DNA from: an uncultured Cyclobacteriaceae bacterium
GTDB taxonomy: Bacteria > Bacteroidota > Bacteroidia > Cytophagales > Cyclobacteriaceae
Direction: 5' to 3'
Assembly: GCA_937958005.1 (NCBI GenBank)
Contig: CALGOB010000202.1
Coordinates: 1 to 45,221 of the forward strand
Length of the DNA stretch: 45,221 nucleotides
The notes beneath the pieces were generated by a model. That model was not told where the DNA came from. It worked only from the letters and a program-made list of their open reading frames with translations, and made no database searches. The stretch's first letter is position 1; every line of letters begins with the position of its first letter. Position numbers and translations under genes: made by a program. This document shows, piece by piece, positions 18,105 through 26,113 of the stretch.

Positions 18105-21100
18105 TCAGCTTTTTTCTTCATTTTCTTTAGGAATTGCCATTTCACTTAAGCATTTTATGGCCTCTTCAATTGAAATTACCTCGTTAATAATTAACATAAG
18201 CTTATTCTTAACTTCTTTTAACTGGCTCTTCTTGGGGTTCTTTTGTATGTAACCAAGTACTCGACTAAATTTTTCTGATTTAAAATACTCATCATCATCA
18301 TTGTAGAAATAGCAGCGCATTTTACTGCTCTTTATACTTAGTTTCTCTAAGCCGATTGCAATGGCAAGCTGTCTTAACTCAATAGACTTGATCAATTGCT
18401 GAACTTCATCAGGCATAGGGCCAAAGCGATCTACTAGCGAAGCAGTAAAACTATTCAACTCTTCCTCCTCGTCTATGTGGTCTAGTTTGGAATAAAGGCT
18501 GAGTCTTTCCGAAATGTTTTGAACATAACTCTCTGGTATTAGTATTTCTAAGTCAGTTTCTATGCTACAATCTCTTTTTACCTCTTTGAGGAGTTCTTCC
18601 TTGGTCAGGCTTTCGGCAAAAAGCTCTTTAAATTCGTTCTCCTTTAAATCCCCGATGGTCTCATCTAAAATTTTATGGTACATTTCAAAACCTAGATCAC
18701 TAATGAAACCACTTTGCTCCCCTCCTAGCAAATTTCCTGCTCCTCTAATGTCCAAATCTCTCATGGCCACTTTAAACCCATCTCCTAAATCCGAAAATTC
18801 TTCAAGCGTTGAAAGCCTTTTTCTTGCATCAGAAGAGAGACCTGAAACTGGTGGGGTCAATAAGTAACAAAACGCCTTTTTATTAGATCTACCCACTCTT
18901 CCCCTCATCTGATGTAAGTCTGAAAGCCCAAACATGTGCGACCTATTAATAATAATGGTATTCGCATTTGGAATATCTAATCCAGATTCAATGATGTTAG
19001 TAGAAACTAATACATCAAATTCTCCTTCTATGAAACGCAGCATTACTTTTTCCAACTTAGCACCGTCCATTTGTCCATGGGCAGTGCTAATCCTTGCATC
19101 AGGAACCAAGCGGTAAATTATATTGGCGATTTGGTCAATATCACTAATTCTATTATGAACGAAAAACACTTGTCCACCTCTTCTTAGTTCATAACTTACC
19201 GCATCTCTGATTACTTCTTCTTTAAACTCATGAAGCTCAGTAGTAACTGGCTGCCTGTTAGGTGGTGGGGTAGAAATAATACTTAAATCCCTAGCGCCCA
19301 TTAAAGAGAAATGTAATGTCCTTGGAATAGGGGTAGCGGTAAGGGTCAAGGCATCTACATTGACTTTGATTTCCTTTAATTTTTCTTTGACTTTAACACC
19401 AAATTTTTGTTCCTCATCGATAATCATTACTCCTAGATCCTTGAACTGAACATCTTTGTTAACAATTCGATGTGTCCCTATTAAAATATCAACCTTTCCC
19501 TCTGCCAATTCCTTCAAAACTTCTTTCACCTCTTTAGGTTTTCTAAAGCGATTGATATATTCCACCGTAATGGGAAAATTAGCCAGCCGATCTTTAAATG
19601 TATGGTAATGTTGAAGGGCTAAGATGGTAGTAGGCACCAGCACTGTTGCCTGCTTCCCATTACTTACAGCCTTAAAAGCAGCCCTGATGGCAATTTCTGT
19701 TTTTCCAAAACCAACATCTCCACATACCAGTCTGTCCATAGGATGTGGTTTCTCCATGTCTTCCTTAACAGATTCTGTCGCAAGTGCCTGATCTGGGGTA
19801 TCTTGATAAATAAAGGAAGACTCTAATTCTGCTTGCAAGAAATTATCCTTAGGATAGGCAAACCCTGGAGCTGCCTTCCGCTTGGCATAAAGCTGGATCA
19901 ATTCCTTTGCGATGTCCTTTACCTTTTTCTTGACTCTCTTCTTCTTGTTCTCCCATTCTTGAGAGCCTAGTTTACTGACTGAAGGTGGCGCTCCTTCTTT
20001 TCCACTGTACTTAGAGATTTTATGTAAAGAATGAACACTGATATAAAGTAAATCATCGTCCCTATAAACCAATCTTAATACCTCTTGTTTATTACCCCCA
20101 TTATCCACGGTATCCATTCCTGCAAAACGACCCACTCCATGATCTACATGCACTACATAATCACCAGGCTGCAGGGTTTTAAGTTCCTTAAGGGTAAGTG
20201 CTTTGGATTTAGAATGCTTCTTTTGAACTTTGTAACGGTGATAACGTTCAAAAATCTGATGATCCGTGTAACATAACAACTCAAGGTCGTGATCTATAAA
20301 CCCCGCACGAAGACCAGCATGCAAGTCACCAAAAGTTAAATGAGGATCAGACTCTTCAAAAATAGTTTTCAACCTTTCAAGTTGCTGAATTGCCTCCGCC
20401 GAAACTATTTTGGTATATCCTTTATCTTGGTATTCATTTAAGCTTTCTACTACTAGATCAAACTTTTTATGAAATTCCGGTTGTGGTACAGCACTAAAGG
20501 TGAATTTCTTAGTGTCTTTCAAATAAAAGCGGTTACCAAACTCTATTTTCATATAGTTTGACAATCCATTTTGAAAAGAAGATAGGGTTTCAAACAAAGC
20601 TTCAGGCCCAAAGACAACTTGAGAATTTCCACTAGCCTTCATCATGGAATCAAAAGATTCTGCTGCTTTCTCAAAATACTTATCTATCGTATCCAGCGTA
20701 TGTTGGTAATCTTTTATCCAAATTTTAGTATTCTTTGGAACATATTCCAGAAAAGACTGCCGCTCTTCTTTAAGTAATTTTGTTTGGATATTTGGGATAA
20801 TGTTTACTTCCTTAATGTCTTCTATAGACAATTGATTTTCCGGCTCAAACAATCGAATACTTTCTACCTCATCACCAAATAGTTCAATTCTAAAGGGTAA
20901 TTCCCTTGCAAAAGAAAATATGTCTATAATCCCTCCTCTAGTAGCAAATTGGCCAGGTTCATAAACAAAATCCGTTTTCTCAAAATCATATGATATAAGG
21001 ATCTCCGTTATAAAAGCAACATCCAATTTATCACCTACCTTAGCTGTTAGGGTATTTTCAAGCAGCGACCTCTTGTTAATCACTCTTTCTGTAAGAGCCT

Positions 21101-21482
21101 CTGGATAGGTTACAATTAATTCTCCTGTGCTTGATTTATGATTAATCTTATTGAGGATATCTGCTCTTTGTAAAATATTGGCATTCTCAGTTTCATCAAA
21201 TTGATAGGGACGCTTGTAACTTGTTGGGAAGAAAAGTATTTCCTTTCCTACAAGCAAATTTTGTAAATCATTATAAAAATAAGCTGCCTCCTCTTTCTCA
21301 TGTAAAATAAAGATATGATTTTGACCATTTACACCATAAACACTGGCTGCGACAATGGCATCCATACTCCCTATTAACCCTTTTGCCTGAAGATTCCCCT
21401 CTTCATTTGGCTTGATTACATCCGCTAATAAGTTTACTTGCGGGTGTTCTTTATATAGTTTAATTAATTCTTTTCCCTTCAA
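18105..21482 (-). CDS. mfd: Transcription-repair coupling factor Mfd
   Basis: 1125 residues. It has the UvrB-like N-terminal domains (EPGQFATRGGIIDIFSF, near 180), an RNA-polymerase interaction domain (GDYVVHVDHGVGRFAGM, near 435), and a RecG-type translocase: Walker A GDVGFGKT (near 585), DEEQ box (MIIDEEQKFG, near 688), TATPIPRTL, SGLDIPNANT and QMRGRVGRSN. A C-terminal regulatory domain follows. Mfd removes RNA polymerase stalled at lesions and recruits UvrA. The start is unusual: the homologous N-terminus begins at a TTG (21482) with an in-frame TGA three codons upstream, and the first in-frame ATG is at about codon 40, inside the conserved region. Confidence 0.97.
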   Translation of the reverse strand: MKGKELIKLYKEHPQVNLLADVIKPNEEGNLQAKGLIGSMDAIVAASVYGVNGQNHIFILHEKEEAAYFYNDLQNLLVGKEILFFPTSYKRPYQFDETENANILQRADILNKINHKSSTGELIVTYPEALTERVINKRSLLENTLTAKVGDKLDVAFITEILISYDFEKTDFVYEPGQFATRGGIIDIFSFARELPFRIELFGDEVESIRLFEPENQLSIEDIKEVNIIPNIQTKLLKEERQSFLEYVPKNTKIWIKDYQHTLDTIDKYFEKAAESFDSMMKASGNSQVVFGPEALFETLSSFQNGLSNYMKIEFGNRFYLKDTKKFTFSAVPQPEFHKKFDLVVESLNEYQDKGYTKIVSAEAIQQLERLKTIFEESDPHLTFGDLHAGLRAGFIDHDLELLCYTDHQIFERYHRYKVQKKHSKSKALTLKELKTLQPGDYVVHVDHGVGRFAGMDTVDNGGNKQEVLRLVYRDDDLLYISVHSLHKISKYSGKEGAPPSVSKLGSQEWENKKKRVKKKVKDIAKELIQLYAKRKAAPGFAYPKDNFLQAELESSFIYQDTPDQALATESVKEDMEKPHPMDRLVCGDVGFGKTEIAIRAAFKAVSNGKQATVLVPTTILALQHYHTFKDRLANFPITVEYINRFRKPKEVKEVLKELAEGKVDILIGTHRIVNKDVQFKDLGVMIIDEEQKFGVKVKEKLKEIKVNVDALTLTATPIPRTLHFSLMGARDLSIISTPPPNRQPVTTELHEFKEEVIRDAVSYELRRGGQVFFVHNRISDIDQIANIIYRLVPDARISTAHGQMDGAKLEKVMLRFIEGEFDVLVSTNIIESGLDIPNANTIIINRSHMFGLSDLHQMRGRVGRSNKKAFCYLLTPPVSGLSSDARKRLSTLEEFSDLGDGFKVAMRDLDIRGAGNLLGGEQSGFISDLGFEMYHKILDETIGDLKENEFKELFAESLTKEELLKEVKRDCSIETDLEILIPESYVQNISERLSLYSKLDHIDEEEELNSFTASLVDRFGPMPDEVQQLIKSIELRQLAIAIGLEKLSIKSSKMRCYFYNDDDEYFKSEKFSRVLGYIQKNPKKSQLKEVKNKLMLIINEVISIEEAIKCLSEMAIPKENEEKS

Positions 21483-21768
21483 AATATCTCAAGTCTGAAA
21501 ACACAAAACACGGCATTTAATATTTTATTAACCAATTAAGCCTGCTTTTTCGATAAATGTTTTGAAAAATAATGCTTTGGAAGAGAAGATTTAAATTTAA
21601 TTTTAAAATAAGATTAAATTTTTTTTTATTTTTTATAAAATTTATGTAACAAAAGAAAGAGTATTCCGTTCAAACTATCACAAGCTATTAAAAAAGAGCT
21701 TTAAAAATATTAAGATTAGGTTAGGTTGGTGATTAGGGCGTGCAACATTAGTTCACGCCTTATTTTTT
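21483..21768 (+). ncRNA. Possible small RNA or orphan leader ending in a terminator
   Basis: A strong plus-strand terminator (21737-21768) ends a region with no plus-strand gene: mfd starts at 21482 on the opposite strand. Something must be transcribed into it, so a short RNA is possible. A 5-bp stem (AAGCT/AGCTT near 21690-21710) is the only other structure I can see. No known RNA family is recognised, and the 5' end is not defined. Confidence 0.25.
21736..21768 (+). terminator. Rho-independent terminator without an upstream plus-strand gene
   Basis: GGCGTG (21737-21742) pairs with CACGCC (21754-21759), followed by TTATTTTTTT. It is a good plus-strand terminator. The nearest plus-strand gene starts downstream, at 22155. 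Confidence 0.75.
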
Positions 21769-21876
21769 TGCCGATTTTCTTTAAAAAAACATCTAGTTAG
21801 GACAAGCATAAAACCTGATCAGGAATAAATCTAGGCTCATCCAGACGTATTCATTATTTTAAATGAGCCAATAAAA

Positions 21877-22004
21877 ATTATCACGGTTGATTCTGATCAA
21901 CTTCTCTAGTTTAACCCGAATGATGCAATAGAAGTTTTCTGTGGGGGACACAGATCAAGGTGATATTTGTAAATAAAAAGCTATAATAAATAAACCGTGA
22001 TAAT
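21877..22004. repeat. MITE-like element with 12-bp perfect terminal inverted repeats
   Basis: ATTATCACGGTT (21877-21888) and AACCGTGATAAT (21993-22004) are perfect inverted repeats 128 bp apart end to end. The interior has no coding frame. It contains 24 bases (21910-21933) that recur exactly, inverted, in repeat R5 (35590-35613). No convincing target duplication is seen. It lies in the upstream region of the S1/P1 nuclease gene, so it could also carry regulatory signals. Confidence 0.55.
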
Positions 22005-22154
22005 GTCTAATAAAATCCTAAAAAAATATTGGACTTAGATTCACTCATAAGAATATTACTTAATTCAATCATTCTTTGGAAATTAGCAATTAATTAATAA
22101 AATCTCTAAAACTTGATAACGCATTTTGTTATAAATTTGAACAAATTTGATCCA

Positions 22155-22919
22155 ATGAAGAAATATATTTTATCAGTTGCTTTTTGTCTAGCTTTTATCA
22201 AAGTCTTTGCGTGGGGGCCTAATGGTCATAGGATAGTAGGAGAAATTGCCTTTAGACATTTAAGCGATGAAGCGAAAAAGAATATCAAAGTTGTCCTTGG
22301 AAATGAATCATTGGCTATGGTAGGGACTTACATGGATTTCATCAGATCAAATGATCGATACAGACACATGGGACCTTGGCATTATTGTACTATACCTGAT
22401 AATAAAACCTATGAAGAGGCAAGTTCGCCAGAAGAAGGAGACGCTTATGTTACTATTGAACGATTATTAAAAGAACTAGAATCTAAAAAATTTACTGACG
22501 AAGATGAATTGCTAGCCCTCAAAATGTTAGTCCATTTGGTTGGTGATATCCATCAACCTTTACATGTAGGAAACGGAGAAGATAGAGGGGGAAATGATGT
22601 AAAACTTGAGTTTTTTTGGGAAAGGTCAAATTTGCACAGAGTCTGGGATGAAGGAATCATAGACCAGCAAAAATTAAGTTTTACTGAATATGCTAATTGG
22701 ATAGATTTTCCAACCAAAAAACAGCTTCAAAAGTGGCAAAAAGATACTTTAATGGAATGGGTAATGGAATCAAAAGAGCATCGCAAGCAGGCTTATGATT
22801 TACCTGAGAATAAAAAAATCAACTACCAATACATCTACAAGAATATTGATTTGGTTAACTTGAGGTTACTTCAAGCAGGCGTAAGACTTGCTGGTGTACT
22901 TAATAAAATATACGGATAA
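22155..22919 (+). CDS. S1/P1-type zinc-dependent nuclease, secreted
   Basis: 254 residues from the ATG at 22155; the frame upstream has only a TTG. The signal peptide ends before Trp20, which becomes the mature N-terminus, as the family requires. All nine zinc ligands of P1 nuclease have counterparts in order and spacing: W20, H25 (GHRIVG), D61, H76 (WHY), H127, D131 and H137 (HLVGDIHQPLH), H161 and D165 (LHRVWD). The enzyme cleaves single-stranded DNA/RNA and can act as a 3'-nucleotidase. The location is periplasmic or extracellular. The next gene starts 14 bp downstream on the same strand, so the two may be co-transcribed. Confidence 0.95.
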   Translation: MKKYILSVAFCLAFIKVFAWGPNGHRIVGEIAFRHLSDEAKKNIKVVLGNESLAMVGTYMDFIRSNDRYRHMGPWHYCTIPDNKTYEEASSPEEGDAYVTIERLLKELESKKFTDEDELLALKMLVHLVGDIHQPLHVGNGEDRGGNDVKLEFFWERSNLHRVWDEGIIDQQKLSFTEYANWIDFPTKKQLQKWQKDTLMEWVMESKEHRKQAYDLPENKKINYQYIYKNIDLVNLRLLQAGVRLAGVLNKIYG

Positions 22920-22933
22920 AGCTAAAATTACAT

Positions 22934-24481
22934 ATGTTTTCTAATAAGGATTTAAACCAGATAGCCGAAAGGGGATCAGATTTAGAATTAGTAAAGTTAC
23001 AGATTGAGAATTTCCGAAATGGTTTTCCTTCGTTGGAGCTAACAAACATCCCTGAACCAGGAAAAGGTATTTTAGTGGTTAATAATGCATCAAAGAATCA
23101 GTATATAAATTATTATGATGAAAAAAGTACTTCTTTGGATATTCTGAAATTTGTCCCTGCTTCAGGTGCAGCTACTAGAATGTTTAAAAGTCTATTTGCT
23201 TTTTTAGCAGAATATGACCATAGTGAAAGTGCCTACAATCAGCTAATAAAAGAAGGAGAAAAAAATCCCACTTTCAAGTTTTTAAAAAACCTAGAAAAAT
23301 TTGCTTTCTACGATGATTTAAAGGCAAAGTACCAAGAACTTCATGGTGAGAGCCTACAAGAAGGTCATTTAAAAAGAAAGTACACTCAAATCATCGATAC
23401 CTTACTATCAGAAAATGGACTTGGTTATGGTTCACTACCAAAAGCCTTACTTAAGTTCCATCAGTATCCAAATGGTGCCAGCACTCCCTTACAAGAACAT
23501 TTTGTAGAAGGAGCAAAATATGCTAAAGGTGCAGGAAGCAAAGTAAATTTACATTTCACAGTATCTCCCCAGCACCAATCTAAATTTGAATTAGAAGTAG
23601 CTGCCATAAAAGATAGACTAGAACAAAAATATCAAGTCACTTATCAAGTTTCTTACTCTATTCAAAAACCTGCAACTGATACTATTGCAGTTGATATGGA
23701 AAATAATCCATTTAGAAATACTGACGATTCTATTTTATTTAGACCTGCTGGGCATGGGGCGCTCCTAGAGAATCTCAACGATTTAAATGCTGATGTAATC
23801 TTCATTAAAAACATCGATAATGTAGTTCCTGAAAATCTTCAGTCTACAACTTATGAGTATAAAAAGGTGTTAGCAGGAATCTTGCTTACTTATACAGATA
23901 AGATAGCCTCTTATTTAACAGAGTTGGAATCTGTGAGTGAAAACAGTGATCTCAGCACATATGAAAACTTCTTATTTAACGAGCTAATGATCACTGATAG
24001 TACTTATTCTTTGTTAGATCCGTCAGGTAAAATCAAATATCTTTTCAATAAATTAAATAGACCTGTTAGAACTTGTGGGATAGTAATTAACCAAGGAGAT
24101 ACTGGAGGGGGACCATTTTTTGCCAAAAATCCAGATGGTACTATTTCTGCTCAAATTGCTGAAACCGCTCAAATTGACAAATCGGTAACTACCCAAGAAG
24201 AAATATTTAATAAAGCAACACACTTTAACCCTGCTGATCTAGCATGTAGTACCAAGGATTATAAAGGCAAACCGTTTGATTTACTAAAATTCAGAGATTC
24301 AAATACAGGATTTATAACAGAAAAATCAAAAGATGGAAAAAACCTAAAAGCGCAGGAATTACCAGGCTTGTGGAACGGTTCCATGTCTGATTGGATTACT
24401 GTTTTTGTTGAAGTGCCCATTGTTACTTTTAATCCAGTAAAATCTATCAACGACTTGCTAAATGCGGAACATCAGTCATAA
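22934..24481 (+). CDS. DUF4301 protein (nucleotidyltransferase-like)
   Basis: 515 residues with an ATG start and no signal peptide. The text FVPASGAATRMFKSLF (near residue 75) resembles the G-x-G-T-R-M nucleotide-binding loop of UDP-sugar pyrophosphorylases, and PAGHGALLENLNDL ... VIFIKNIDNVVP (near 275-300) resembles their NID segment. I recognise the whole as the DUF4301 family of Bacteroidota. The substrate is unknown; nucleotidyl transfer is inferred from these motifs. It follows the nuclease gene by 14 bp, and repeat R4 begins 37 bp after the stop. Confidence 0.85.
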   Translation: MFSNKDLNQIAERGSDLELVKLQIENFRNGFPSLELTNIPEPGKGILVVNNASKNQYINYYDEKSTSLDILKFVPASGAATRMFKSLFAFLAEYDHSESAYNQLIKEGEKNPTFKFLKNLEKFAFYDDLKAKYQELHGESLQEGHLKRKYTQIIDTLLSENGLGYGSLPKALLKFHQYPNGASTPLQEHFVEGAKYAKGAGSKVNLHFTVSPQHQSKFELEVAAIKDRLEQKYQVTYQVSYSIQKPATDTIAVDMENNPFRNTDDSILFRPAGHGALLENLNDLNADVIFIKNIDNVVPENLQSTTYEYKKVLAGILLTYTDKIASYLTELESVSENSDLSTYENFLFNELMITDSTYSLLDPSGKIKYLFNKLNRPVRTCGIVINQGDTGGGPFFAKNPDGTISAQIAETAQIDKSVTTQEEIFNKATHFNPADLACSTKDYKGKPFDLLKFRDSNTGFITEKSKDGKNLKAQELPGLWNGSMSDWITVFVEVPIVTFNPVKSINDLLNAEHQS

Positions 24482-24518
24482 AAGGACAGTTAAATGTTAA
24501 GAATAGAGGGGGTCTCTT

Positions 24519-24612
24519 AATGAACCAACCCTGACCCAAGGGTACGGGGTATCTATGGGCAATAATTTAATGATCGACTCAAGAGTCGGGGAATTAATAT
24601 CCCTTAGGGATT
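24519..24612 (+). repeat. Modular palindromic repeat, copy R4 (short form)
   Basis: A 94-bp copy, same orientation as R3. The one extra base lies in hairpin H2, which becomes CGACTC-aa-GAGTCG (6 bp) instead of CGACT-caa-AGTCG (5 bp), so pairing is preserved. In H1, C-to-T turns a C-G pair into G-T, also tolerated in RNA. It lies in the 329-bp gap between convergent genes; apart from it I see only a short in-frame extension of the neighbouring minus-strand gene. Confidence 0.9.
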
Positions 24613-24810
24613 AAAACTGAGGTAAAAATCAGTGAGGTAATTGATCTCTATTTCATTGACAGCAATTCTTTAGAATAAATAGGTGTTCATATTAATATCT
24701 ATCCGATTGAATATGTTCCTTCAAATTTAATCACTGAAATCTTTTACGTATCCTACAAGATATGCCAACCTAAATTGGTCTAACCGATCAAAAGGCTTGT
24801 TAATTTGATA

Positions 24811-25389
24811 TTATTCTTCTTCTATGGCAATAGACCTAAAGTCCGCACCACTTTGGCCATTTGCAAAACTAAACAGCTTGATAAAATCATTTTTATCTTT
24901 TAATTTCAACTTGTTATTTTTAACAAAACTGATGGTACTTTTATGATCACCGAGGATCTTTAGTATCTCTTTCTTATTTCCTAAAGAGAAAATTGCTCCC
25001 TTTCTCTGCACAAAGTATGGCGGATAACTCGTTTCGTCATATGGGTCAAACTTCAATCCTTCACGGTATAGCAATGGAAGATCTCCATCTACTAATATTT
25101 CAAACAAAAATGACTTGGTATAAGTGCCCCAATGACCTCCTGCTAACATTTTTATTTCACCATTTTCATTAAAATAAACTGCTTTTTTAACCTGTTTAGC
25201 AGTCAAGTTAATTAAAGACTTTTCTCTTTTCACCCAGATGGTATTAGATTTCATGTCTACTGTTAACCTGCCATAAATACTATCTGTATTTGTATAAACA
25301 TAACCCGTGTTAGCCTTGCTTAAATCATGTTTTTGGGCAATACTATATAGGGGCAAAAGACACAATAAACCTAGAATGAGATTTTTCAT
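24811..25389 (-). CDS. Secreted hypothetical protein
   Basis: 192 residues from the ATG at 25389 (MKNLILGLLCLLPLYSIAQ), a clear signal peptide with cleavage after AQ or nearby. The mature part is beta-rich (GYVYTNTDSIYGRLTV, GGHWGTYTKSFLFEIL) and ends in a Lys-rich helix (KNNKLKLKDKNDFIKLF), a layout common among uncharacterised Bacteroidota secreted proteins. No catalytic motif is seen. Right after the TAA the same frame continues for about 30 codons (INKPFDRLDQFRLAYLVGY...) to a second stop near 24739, which may be an ancestral C-terminus lost by a nonsense change. Confidence 0.65.
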   Translation of the reverse strand: MKNLILGLLCLLPLYSIAQKHDLSKANTGYVYTNTDSIYGRLTVDMKSNTIWVKREKSLINLTAKQVKKAVYFNENGEIKMLAGGHWGTYTKSFLFEILVDGDLPLLYREGLKFDPYDETSYPPYFVQRKGAIFSLGNKKEILKILGDHKSTISFVKNNKLKLKDKNDFIKLFSFANGQSGADFRSIAIEEE

Positions 25390-25526
25390 AACGATTTCCT
25401 TAGCTGTTAAATACCTTTCGAAGGTAAGTATTAAAAACAACCAAAAATCTTTTATTCACCAATGTTCACACAGAAATAATTTTGACCTTTCGATAATTAA
25501 TAAAACCTTAATCAAGCAATCAACTT

Positions 25527-25976
25527 TCAAAAGATTTCATCAATGGTTTGCTCTTGCCTGTTAAAGTAAAACTTCTGTCCCGTTTTCTTTTTTAACATAG
25601 ATTGTCCGATTGGCGAAGCTGGGGAAATTACAAAAACCTTTATTTCATCTATTTCCAAAGGCCCTAAACCAATTAACAACATAAAATACTGATCTTTAGA
25701 TTTCACAAGACTCCCAGATTGAGCTATATGAGATACATTCTCTTTTTGCGAAAGCACTAATTGAAGGTCTTTTTTACATCTAGCCAGTTGTTGTCCAATT
25801 TTTTCTTCTTCTTGTTTGAGCATTTCACGAGTGGTTTCATATTTATCACCCATACTACTCTTCCCAGATCCTGCTGAGTCTTTTTGCAATTGATTTAATT
25901 GCTGATGCATGGTTTGGGCTCTATCTGTAAGTAATTCTTCTAGTTTTTCAAATATTTTCCTCTTAAGTTCAATCAT
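25527..25976 (-). CDS. GreA/GreB-family protein, short form
   Basis: 149 residues with an ATG start. An N-terminal coiled coil (about 1-80, many Q, K and E; LTDRAQTMHQQLNQLQKD) is followed by a GreAB C-terminal (FKBP-like) domain with IGLGPLEIDEIKVFVISPASPIGQSMLKKKTGQKFYF. The SPASPIGQ...GQ pattern is typical. GreA/GreB rescue backtracked RNA polymerase by inserting the coiled-coil tip into the secondary channel. The tip here (GSGKSSMGDKYETTREM) keeps acidic residues. Bacteroidota carry such short relatives beside true GreA. An unrelated secreted protein lies to its left on the same strand. Confidence 0.75.
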   Translation of the reverse strand: MIELKRKIFEKLEELLTDRAQTMHQQLNQLQKDSAGSGKSSMGDKYETTREMLKQEEEKIGQQLARCKKDLQLVLSQKENVSHIAQSGSLVKSKDQYFMLLIGLGPLEIDEIKVFVISPASPIGQSMLKKKTGQKFYFNRQEQTIDEIF

Positions 25977-26113
25977 ATTTTAGTAATAGTCGCATTATAA
26001 GCGTAAATTATCCAATTTTGCACCAGACAAAGCAATAGATACTATATATTTCATTTTATCGTTAAATTAAAGTATCTTTTTATCTTTAGGTTTTAAAATT
26101 TTGGAAAGACAGT

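Noticed and set aside
21834-21869. GGCTCAT / ATGAGCC inverted repeat as a terminator
   Set aside because: The loop is 22 bases and no T run follows; kept only as local context of the MITE-like element.
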